From Strongylocentrotus purpuratus (Eukaryota; Echinodermata; Echinoidea; Camarodonta; Strongylocentrotidae): DNA of 64,000 bases. This document shows, piece after piece, positions 36,204 to 48,200 of the stretch. The stretch's first letter is position 1, and every line of letters begins with the position of its first letter. The position numbers and the translations under genes are program-made. The stretch lies in NCBI RefSeq assembly GCF_000002235.5, contig NW_022145615.1, positions 28,880,921-28,944,920 on the forward strand. The letters are read 5' to 3'. Below the pieces are notes generated by a model. That model was not told the DNA's origin. It saw only the letters and a list, made by a program, of their open reading frames with translations, and did no database searches.

Positions 36204-39200
36204 TTACCTTACGGCGTCATTAGACGGACATGTGCAATGAAAAAAATTAGTCATTAATTAGACATGGTAACAATCAGAAATATCTGGTAGATTTTTTCTA
36301 ATCATATATTATTAGTCCAGGGTGACATCATTAACATATATATGAACATGAAGGTACATGGCTAAAGGGAAAGTGGAGAAATAAAAAAGGCGATTTACTC
36401 AGAAGTATCCAAAGTGGATTTAGTTCCTTTTGTAATGAAACTCTTCATATACGTATATATGAACTAAATGATATATGCATAAACACGTGGATATATACAC
36501 GTACAAACACACACAAGTGCTGCTCAGATCAAAGGATCAAAGATATAGATATGTTTTCATCATTGTAGAAAGAAGCTCGTGAATACTACGGATGTGATAC
36601 CATTGAGGGAGTCGAACTGGAGGACGATTATGGAAGGTTTTCATCTGGAAGTGCTCTCAGTCATTTTGAGTCCCGATTGATGCCGGTAGGATTGTTTAGA
36701 TGTCATTTTTCGTTTTCAACTGTAAAATTACGTATTACATTAAATGATGATAATCTAAATTTCGATCAAAATGTTGAAGATGTTACAGCTTTTGTATCTG
36801 TTACATTTTTGCACCATGTCCCGAGACCCCTATTTTCTGAAATTGACATTCCCTGTCAGTTCCGCCAATCCGACATTTCTAAGTTCCGTTACTCCTGTGT
36901 CCCGTTTCCCCTATGTTTCAATACCCTCATGTTCGACACTCCTACATGTAGGTTCCAAGACCGACACCCGTATGTTCCGATACCGCTAGGTTTAGACAAA
37001 CCTATGTTCTGCCAACCCCCGTGCTGCAAAACCTCCATGGGCACCTTTGTTATGGTGTCTCTGCCCAACTTAATCAGCTTAATGATAAAGGGTAAAGGTT
37101 AAAGTAATAACTAGCACTTACTGTTTACCTTTTGTTTGCTAGACCGAGTCAATGGGGCCGTATGTCACTAATGGGCGAAAATTCTCTCGTTTCACTTTGG
37201 CATTCCTCGAAGATACCGGATGGTATAAGGCGAACTATGACCTCGCTGACCCATTCACTTGGGGTCGTGACCTCGGGTGTGGCTTTGTCAACAAGAGTTG
37301 TAAATGGTGGATGGACACTCAGAGAAACAGGTGACAAAACGGGGGAAGAAACTTGAGTAGGAAACCAATACAAGAACGAGAGGCGACTGATAAATAATAC
37401 TTATAAAGTTTAATGTGGTATTTTGTGAGAAATATAGAGAAACATATCGATACACACAACAATGTCGAATATATTACTTCATACTAATGTCAAGCAACCA
37501 GCTTTTTTTTATTGGGCCTCTTCGTATACTGAATTCAAATTCAACCTAGTTATATATGTACATGTAACTACAAGCAAACCAGAGCAATTTAGATATATTC
37601 GTACTTAATCCAAAATACCTTTTGATTAGTATTATACTTCTTGTGAACAAAACTGAGAAACTGAAGAGATTTTTTTACAGAGATTACAGGCCCTTCAATA
37701 TATTGAACACTTCTTGTTTTCATTTATTTATTGCTAGTCATTGGATTTCTTTTTACTTTCTTTTTCGTGGTCTGTCATGAAGAGGGTTGTCTCTAAGCCC
37801 GTACTGCGAGAAACCCCGTGAACTGCTCTGTGACGTGGAAGGCAATGCTGCCTTCTGTTCTAACATAAAGCACGATGAACCACTGCCGGATCAATATCAG
37901 GTGCCGACAAGGATTTAGAGTTCAACGTCGGAGAAGATTTTAATTTGTATGAGGGTTGAGTGTTCGGAACCCAGCCCGGCACTTAATTCATTTGACAAGA
38001 CATTAATCCATATGTCAACTCTCCACGCAGGTGTAAATGGGTACCTGGCAATTCCTGGGTTAAGGATTTTTCGGCCAAATTCGCGAGTTTGTCATTTAAA
38101 TTAATTTGTCTTGCGTTCAAATTCGACGGTTTTAGTGCTGTCAGATATACCTTGGGTTTATACTCCTTTTTCTAGTTTCAAATCTATGAAGTTTTCGTTA
38201 GAATCTATGTATGTTTTATTCAAATTAATGAATAATGTGCTTCTTTCGCTATTTGGTCATTCGATTTGGCGCAAAACGATTTCTGACACACTGTTAGAAC
38301 GGCGTTTAAAATATCACTGTTTAAAATAATGTTGTTTAAAAAAGTAAACAACGTTGTTCAAAATCGAAAAATCAGTGCTCGATTGACTTAAACAACTATG
38401 TATTAAAAGACAAAAATATTTAATTAAACAGAGTTGTTTAAAAAGTCCCGGGGGCGTCGTTGATATTTTCTCGATACGCGATTGCTATTTGCGCACACAC
38501 ATGCGATATGCACAAAGTACGTACAAAATACATGCAAGCATGCAGTGCTAGTGTGTGCAGTGCAAGTGCTAGTGCAGTGCAGTGCAGACGAAAATGGCGG
38601 AACAAGGGCAAGGCGACGACTTGGTTCTTCTCGGCTTCGCCGATGGGGTTTAGGTGAAGTTATAGAGACAAATAATAATGTTGTCTGTCACTGCCATGAA
38701 TATGATGAACAAATGTTGAAGTAAATTGGCAACAAGCTCTGCATGTTGCAGTGTATAAATCGTTGTGATTATTGCAGGAGTGGTTCCAGTAGGTCATTTC
38801 ACAAATTCAAACAACCAGATAATAACCATTAAACAGTTCTGTTTAAAATTTAAGCAACTCCTTTTAAACAACCCAGTTGTGCAGTAATACTGAATAAACA
38901 ACAGTTGCTTAGTAATTTAAACATTATTGTTTAAAATTTAAACAACTTGCTTTAAACAACCGAGTTGTGCAATTTTATTACTAAACAACTGTTGTTTAAA
39001 AGGTTTCCTAATTTTTAAACAACTAAGTGTTCAAAATGTAAACAACCTTAATTTGTTTAATTTTTAAACAACGTTGAGCGATTCACCGGTTAACTCGGGG
39101 TTGTTTAAAATTTTAAACAACTTGTTTAATTTTTTTCTAACAGTGCATCGCGAAGGTGTACTTTTAGCATTCGAATTCATTTGTAGCATTCCAATTAGCA

Positions 39201-42200
39201 CTTTGTGCACCTAAATTGATGGTCAATATACATTTAGTTCATTTTTTTTCTTTTAAGATTGTTTTTTCCATGTGTATTTCACCATATTTTATTTTCTCGC
39301 ATTTATACACTTTATATACTTTTAGATTTATCTGATATTCATCATCCTTTAAGTTTGATTGTTAAGGAAAAAAAAGTCTTACATCTACGGACTTGATGGT
39401 CTCAATATTTTTGTAAATTGTCATGTATGGAAGATGTTTGTCTTGTTTTTCATCATAAAATAATCACGATTTCATTATGGAGGAATGGTACAATATTGTG
39501 ACTGGGGTAAGTATTTTTGTGTTCCCACTTTTCCGGGGTATATGAACATGTCCGTGCAGAAATGCCATATCCCTTGATTTCGCCCCTTCTTTACCTAATA
39601 TCTGACTACACCCATATGCATTGTCCTCAAAATTAATAAATGGAATAACAGAAAAGACCCTAATGGAAAATCATGCATTTAATGGCATTTTTTTAAAACT
39701 GTATAAACGTGGGTTGTATTTCTTCCCCCTAACATTCCTAACTTGAATAAACATAATTCGAATACGAATGACAGGTGTTAATTTGAATGATAAAAAAGAC
39801 GCCTCGACAAGTGACGATTAATTTGAATGCTAGTTGAGCAGTTTTTTGAATTAAATGACAGATCTATGAAAACCTTCGACCAAAATTCTAAATTGAATAC
39901 CAAAACGGGAAAATTGAATGATAATTAGCATGGCAAAGCCGATCTGCGCTAACTTAAATGCAAAGTAAATGAATTCGAATGACAAACTCGCGAATTTCGC
40001 CGGGAAATCCTATACTAGTTGCAGGGCCCGCAGGAAGAGCAGTATTAATATTCGCTGTTGTTGTTATAATTGTTATTATTACTGTATATGATAACACTAT
40101 ATCTGTTAGTTGTCCAGTTATTGGCTTAAAATGAAAACAGATTAAAAAAAAAGATGATAATGCATTATTCCAATGAATGAAATCAAATGTGTATTGGTGT
40201 CTCGGTGATCAAGGTAAGTAACAGAGTGTGACGGTTTGATCTTTCTCATATCGTGTTACGATTTGGAATATTAAATCATAATGTTGTATCAGTATAAGAC
40301 TTCCGAATGATCCATCAATCATGCGGAAAATAATACATTTGAAATGGCAAAAAGGAATAATCATAATGCTTCTGTTTTCTAAATTATTTTATTCTACTTC
40401 AGTATTTTGATTCTCTTCCTGGCTTCAACGAGACGGATATATCTAGTGTTGGTGGTGTGTCTATGTTCCATGATCATTGCCCAACAATTTTCGTAAGTTG
40501 AACCAAATGTTATCTCTTTGTTTACCAACTTACAAACCAAATAATTGATATGTTTCAAAGCGGGAGAATTGAGACTTCATTGGTTATGCTTATGGACAAG
40601 TATATGACTCCTCTAAATTCAAAATCATAGTAGTAACAACAAGAAAGAAGAAGTAAACTTTTCAATCCCAGGTCATGACACAGTCACATTACATTGTAAT
40701 ATAAAATATTATACAGATATTGACTGGCAGGGGGTGTACTAGTATAAAGATATCGACTGCTTTGAGAGGCCTGGCTGTTTTTACAGGCTCTCGGAAACGT
40801 GCGCACATCCTGTCATGACCCCTCGGCGCGCCTGGGTACAGCCAGACCTCGAATATTAAAGCTGTCGATACTTTTTTTATTTGCCGAATTGAAACAAAAA
40901 TCTACCAAGAGTTCTTACCTTATCCTTTAATTGAGTAAAGATTGGTTAAAACATCACGGAAAATCTGAGAAACTGTCTGTTTATCTTCGCTGCAAAAATG
41001 ACTGAAAGTTTCAATCATTTGGGAATCGCAGACAAAAATCACTGTATGGTGTCCGCGCTCGCACAGAGAAGTTTTTAACACGTAAACCAATGGGGATCTG
41101 AGCACAATTCATTTATGCGGCCTGTTACCCGGGGCAACGGGCATCTTTAAAAGGGCTAATGACCGGTAGGCGGGTATGAGGGCACTTTTCAAAAGACTAT
41201 TGACTGGTAGGCGGAAATGTCTAAAATAACGACTGCAATGTTGTCCAATCAGAGGGCTAGATTTCTAAAGAGGGGTATATAAAACATTCTTTTGACCGCT
41301 GAAGGGAGTTATATTTTCCCAAGTGGCTATATATTTATAGTTATAATATGGTCACGAGGAAAAATATAACTCCCTTCAGGTCCGAAGAATGTTATATACC
41401 CTCTGCCAGTCAATATATGTTATATTAGATAGCCTTTGCTTTGAATATTAATTTTTTTGGGGGGTCCTTTTTTTTTGCCCGAAATTGTTTTCCATTTATT
41501 TTCGAAAAAAACAAATGTAAAACAAAAACAGAGAAGAAAAAAATTGACGAAAAAAAAGATTCCGAGGGAGAAAAAAAATCGAGAAAAAAATACATTCAGT
41601 CCTTAAGAGGGCGACATGCATTTATTAAAAATATATTCATTTCACCAGCTGGTCAATGTGACCGGCCAGGAAAATATAACAATTATGATCCTCGCAATCA
41701 ATATGACGTGACGAGCTCTGGACCAATCACATCTCGGTATCTGCCTAAGCTATAAGTGTTTATTTCACTTACAATAAAGTAAAACATAGACAAAGATTTC
41801 CAAAGTCTAAAATATTTGTAAGAAATATTTACATTGTTGAAAGATGCTGTCACCAAAATATAGAAAGATGCGCATTTGGGAACATAACACTCTGTATTCG
41901 ATTATTCGATTATTTGTTATATATTTCATATCTTAAATATCGAGAGGCAAAGTATGAAGGGATAGTATAACATGATTAGAAATACTTTCAAGAAACCCAC
42001 TTAAGGGCAATCTCTATACCCTATTATAATATCAAGAGAAATACTCAGATTACGTAATATTTCACATTTCAATATGTGATGTATAAGGCTATTGAAAATG
42101 CCTAAGGTTGAAGTTTGGAAGTGTCTGCAATCGTGTTGAAAGTTTTCCTTGCAGCGCATTTTTTTGTGTACACACTTTTTTAAATTATATATAATTGGGT

Positions 42201-45200
42201 ATTTGCTTTTCTTATCTGTGACTGCCTTCTATATATAGCCTCGGAGTAGACTACAAACCAATGATTACAGGCGACAAACATGTGACAAAGGTTAGTTAAA
42301 AACACAAAAAATATTATTAAGATTTTTGCTCGAGAAAAAGTTTGTTTATCTTGCAGGCGATGCACCCTCAAAATTTTGATTTGATTTGATCTGATTTAAT
42401 TTAATTTGAGTTTATTCTTCATAATTGGACAGGGAAAAAAAAGGGAGATTTTATTCAAAAACGTTTCACGCCTAAATACAGCCGGGCATCATATGCAATA
42501 GATATTAGGCAGCGAAGCAGAAGTATTTTGTATGAGACTATTCGACGAATTACATTTAAAAAAAGGTTAAAGGTAAATACCAGTTCTGGTCATGCGATCG
42601 GAATGTCAAAAAACGTTGTGGAATCGACCAGAATAGGTTGATCATCTAGCTTATAAGTATTAGTGTGTACTGCAAGGTTCTTGAATCATCAAAATGATAA
42701 GAAATTTGGCCCAGTCTGGGTAAAGTTACAAGCACTGTACATAGAAAGATGTATATGGGACTACGCGACACGTGCGCGATATCTATCCGGTCCAGATTGA
42801 TATAATAATTTACCAAATATATCGATTAGTAGTCGGTTTCCCGGCAAAATTTATATCATCACGTATTAGTCAAAAGATATTCTATCACCTGATTGGTAAT
42901 AAGAGCTTCCATTTCATCTTTTGAGAGGGGGGGGGGGGCGTTTCCAAAACTGGTCTATACCTTTAAGTTTTCCTATGATAATATAGATTTTTTAATGGCA
43001 ACTGTTATAGGCCTACTATACATCGTGAGGAAGAATTAAAGTGCCCCACAGAGATTGATAGAGCCTGGCTGATGTAAATGATGTTTCCAACTTGGATGAT
43101 TAAGAGAAGGTAGATATTGGGGAAGGTGAACAAGAATTTGCGAGCTTTTTCATTCTTTTTATAGTTGAGTGAAACAATATCATAGAAAAATATTTCCAAA
43201 AGATTTACATCATTTACAAATTTTCATTAATATAAAATTCAAATACAATAATATAAAATGCAATATATATAAAATATGTCATGATATAAGAACAAATACA
43301 ACAACAGTAACACTAACAATAATTAATGGTAGAGTAGGGATGTGAGGGACTAGCAAAGGCAAAGGCTGGTCCCCTTTTTCTACAAACCCATAAGTAAAAT
43401 TGTCATTAATGCAAATATTGACAATGAAGACATTACATTTACTGAGACATACTACACAGGACAGACAGAATTAATCAAAGCTAAATAAGTATATTGTAAC
43501 TTGTTATTTGTTTTGGTTTAAATGTGCTTAAAACTAGATAATGTTGGACATTCTTTGAGTGAATCTTGAAAGTTGTTCCAAATCGGATCCTTTATATTTG
43601 ACTTCACTTCACTGTACACACCAATTCAAAGGGCTACATTATCAACTTTTTCTTTCAGTTATTTCTTCTTCGCAATTTAATGGCATGATCAGAACCTTAT
43701 CTCTAATTTATATATATATTTTTTAAATTCACGCTGTGCAGAGTCGGCCCTCCAGGGGGCAGGGGGGGGGGCACAGTGCCCCCACTTTTTCATGCACTCG
43801 AAAAGTGCCACTTTAACTTAGTAAGAAGTGCCCCTTTTGACATAGGAATAGTGCCCCTTTTACTTTGACAAGTGCCCTATTAATTTGTAAAAGTGCCCCT
43901 TTTCAGGTATGTGAAGTGCCTCTTTTCACTTTTGATAAGTGCCCCCTTCACCTCTGATAATTGCCCTATTCAAATCTGAGAGGTGCCTCTTTAACTTTGA
44001 CAAGTTCCCCTTTTCCTTTGTAAGAAGTGCCCCTTCCCCTTTTAATAATTATATATTTTATAATTATATTTTCACATGTGCCCCTTGTCCTAATGATAAG
44101 TTCCCAATTAAAAAAGAGCCCCTCCCCTTCTCATAAGTGCGCCTTCTCTGGTAAATGACCCATTTCAGGTACGAGAAGTTACTCCTTTTCACTTCAGATA
44201 AGTACCCCCCTCACCTCAATAAATGCCCCTTTAATATCTGGTCATTGCCCAGTTTATTTCAACTAATGCACATTTTCCTTTATTTTAAGTGCCCCATTTC
44301 ATATCTGGTCATTGCCCCTTTTCAGGTGCGATAAGTGCCTCTTTTCACCTCTGATAAGTTTCCTTTTAACAATGATACGTGCACCTTTTCCTTTCTAATA
44401 AGGAACTTATTCACTTTTTATAAATGCCCCTTTTCACCTCTTATAAATGCCCCTATCAAAATCTGATGTGGCCCTTTTTCCGTCGACAAAGACCCATTTT
44501 CTATTTCATGACTGACTTTTCCTCCCTGGTTAGTGCCTCTTTTTGAGGATGTACGAAGTGCCCCGTTTTCACCTTTGATAATTTCCATTTTGACAATGAT
44601 ACGTGCCCCTTTTCCTTTCTAATAAGGGACCTCAATTCAAGTCCAATTCAAGGTTTATTAAAAAATATCTTCGCAGCCGTAAAAGGCTGGATTGCGATAC
44701 AGTTCACAGATAAAAACACGCAAAATTACAAAGTTATACATATCAATTACAATAAACATAGATTGGCATAAATTAAAAATAAAATATAAAATATATAAAC
44801 AGAAAACCAAAGAGTTCAAATGTGAGTTTCAGAAAAATGGGTTGTTCAAATTACATCAGGAGTTTAGCGATTATTTTAAAACCATTGTAAACATCTAAAG
44901 ACAAGATGCGAAATTGCAAAAGATTACATTTCAAATTAAAAACTCAACTTTGAAATGATAAAAGAAGTTTGTTCATTAGAAGTAAATGATCGATTTACAA
45001 TATCCACATGGTAATAAGTTAAATATATTGCACAAAGTTTTTAGGAAAGTACCGACAACAAAAAAAGTTTTTAGGAAAGCTCAAGTGGGGAAAAAAATTA
45101 CGCTGCCCGGCAAAACCTCGCGTAGCGCTACACTACCTTTTGCCGGGAGTTAAATTGCGCGTTCGGGCTTTTTTGTTTCCAGCAAAACGTAATGCAATTT

Positions 45201-48200
45201 GAGAAAAAAATAAATAAGGTAAATATCTTTCTCTAAGAATAGTTTTGGCTACATGGAACATGGACACATTGTCGTTTTTAGCACTTTAAGTAGGTGTTAA
45301 AACTTCAAAAGCGTTTTTTCGGTTCCCCCTTTTTTTGTTTACAGCGCCCACGCTACGCGACCTTTTACCGGGCACCTGATGTGCTAACTAGTAACATGGC
45401 AAATTAAAGTTTAATATTAATCTTCATTAACTAAAAGATATAATTTCTTCTTCACAGTTTAATGGAATATGAACAGAACCTTATCTCTAATTAAAAAAAA
45501 CTCTTTTCACGTTGTGTGATATAATTATCACCTGATCTGTCCAACAGATAACATCTTCATAAATTAAGAGGTATAATTGCATAAAAACAAGTAAATATTT
45601 GATAAACCTTTGTGACATGATAAACTGTCCTATTACCCCCACAGAAATCAACGAATGTGACAATGACCCTTGCAACAATGGAGCGACTTGCTCGGACATA
45701 ATAACGGGCTATTTCTGTACATGCACCGCAGAATATGCAGGGCGCCACTGCGATTACGGTACGTTGAAGAGAGCAGAAAAACCAAAGTTTGATGCATTGA
45801 TGCATGTAAAGACTAGCAGTGGGAGTGTCTAGGTATAGAGGATAAATCACCGGACCATGTGGCTAGTAATACGTGGTTCAAATCCCTGCAAAGACTCTAA
45901 TATTCTCTGGCAATACATTAATCCACATATGCCACTCTCCGCCGAGGTGAAGTGAGCGGATACCAGTAAGGTTGATTCCTCGAATGCTTAACCCGTTGAC
46001 TACTGAATTATTTTATTCCCATAGGCTTAACACAGGGACCACCAGGTTCCAGTAAGCAATGGGTTAAGATATTATTAAGAGCAATCAGGTAGTAGTTATA
46101 TCAATGTCTTCAACGAATTTTAATAGACCTTTATATTTTGGACTCCATTGACACGAAGAGAAGACACTGGAACTGATTTTCTTTTCTAATCGCAGGTAAA
46201 ACCATTTGTTCCACATCAGACCAATGTGCAAAGAATGAGGTTTGCAAAGATGGGCTGTGCAGCTGTGGACACGGTCGGATCAGAACAGAAGAAGGTTGTC
46301 AAAGTAAGTATGATCAAATGAAAATACAACTTCATTTGATAGGTAGACAATTATATAATGCCTGTTGGAATTATATAGCTACTCGGCTTTGGTGTTATAT
46401 CATAATTATCACCATAGGTGTAAAAATACCTACACCAACGCATATAAATATAAAAATTATATCGTTGAAATTTAGGATTCTCATGAAGTCGGACAAGGTG
46501 ACATTGAAACAAAGGAAGGGTTATTCAATAGACCTTTTGCATGTCCTCAATTCTTAGTCGAAGGTTTGCCATGACAGGCTTCATGTGTAACCTTTACATT
46601 AGTATTATTATGATTATTTCCATTATTATACCATTCTGATTATTATGATTATTATTATTATTATTATTGTTCATGTTGTTGCTGTTACTTTTAATATATT
46701 GCAATTAATGATCTTTTTTCTTCCAGTTCCGAGACGATTCAAAATGTGGTTTCAAATTACAGAGGTCAACGGTTCACTTGCAATATACCCTGACACTTTC
46801 AAATCAAGTGATGAAATAATCAGAGGAGAACTAGAGTATGCGGTATGAAAACATCCATCTTATGACATTTTACTTCAACAAAATAAAAAAAATCAATCAG
46901 TCAGAGGACTAACGCTTTACATTTAGGAGGCGAGATAGCTCAGTTGGTAGAGCAGTGGTGTCGTAATCCGGCGACCCGGGTTCGGAACCAAGGCGATGCG
47001 CTAGTGCCCCTTGGTATTAGGCATTAATCCCACCTACCAGGTCTCTCGGAGTGGACCTAAAGCCATCGGGTCTTATGGTTGCTTAATAACAAGCATTGTG
47101 CTTTCTTAGCAGTCGGGTAAAATAACCGCCACTACACATACACACAAACATAGCTTAAACAGAAATCCGCCACTTCCAAACGCTGCATTTATGGTATTAA
47201 CTATTATGCATTATTTTTGGAAAGGCAGAATTAAAGTGTTCAAAGAAATATGCAGTTTCATCTACTGGTTACCAGGCATGTAGATGCTTTTTACCATTAA
47301 AAGTAAATATGTTGTTTGAATATTCGTTTAATCGGCATTTAAAGTGACTCGGTAACATTGCCTCAGAATCTGGAACGAAATCCTGCATTTAGCTCATGCT
47401 GCAATCATAATTAGTCAGGAATCCCATGGCTTTTACAAGCCGATCGCCTGTCTGATAATCAAGATATTTATGACTGGAAATCGAAATTTCATTTTTCTTT
47501 TTCGTAACGGCTATTATAACACTACAGTCTTTAGGGGAGAATGATTATGGTAAAACCGGTCACTCAAAGAGTTTTACTTTTGAGGCACTTTGTGATCATT
47601 TTGACGCACAACCTTTTTTAGGGCTTCAATATTATACCATATCACAGACATCAATAACACTTAGAACCATGCATCTCAGATTTAATATTGTTAAACGATG
47701 CCTTTAAATGCGGATAGAGATCGAATGCAAATAAATGTCGATACTAATTTTACTTCCCGGTTGAAGATTTAGACATACTATTTCAAAGTTTGATGACAGT
47801 ACTTAGAAAGCAAAGCGCACGATCGCAAGGACGTGGGCCTCACTTTTTGAAATATGCGAAAATGACAATAATAGTAGTCTGTTCAGTATACAAAAAATAA
47901 AAACCTGGTCTTCCACAGAGCCCTGATTATAAAAAACAGCGCATGAAAATATACATGAATTACAATTAGACCTGTACAATATCGGATTATTAAACTTGAC
48001 TTACTTGACTTAAGCCGTCCACACCATCACTGGGATGTATGATGGCTTCTGTTTCACTATGGCTTGCCACTCCTTCCTGTCTTCTGTTAACCTAGTGGCT
48101 TTAATCAGGGAGTCAACTTGTCTGTTGTTACAGTCCGCCTTGATGCAGTCTGTCCATCTCTTAGCTGGTCTACCCCTTGGGCGTTTGCCATGTACATTTC

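Noticed and set aside
36677..37102. 141-codon plus-strand frame
   Set aside because: It begins in exon 9 of gene C in another frame and crosses a degenerate intronic repeat; splicing to exon 10 explains the region.
41658..41750. Possible extra gene C exon encoding [16 protein letters not shown]
   Set aside because: Its phases (1 in, 2 out) do not fit between exons 12 and 13, and it follows a hairpin MITE and A-rich repeat; kept out of the model.
46925..47000. Apparent tRNA gene with good A and B boxes
   Set aside because: It continues into a SINE-like body and has no paired acceptor stem or immediate T-run terminator.
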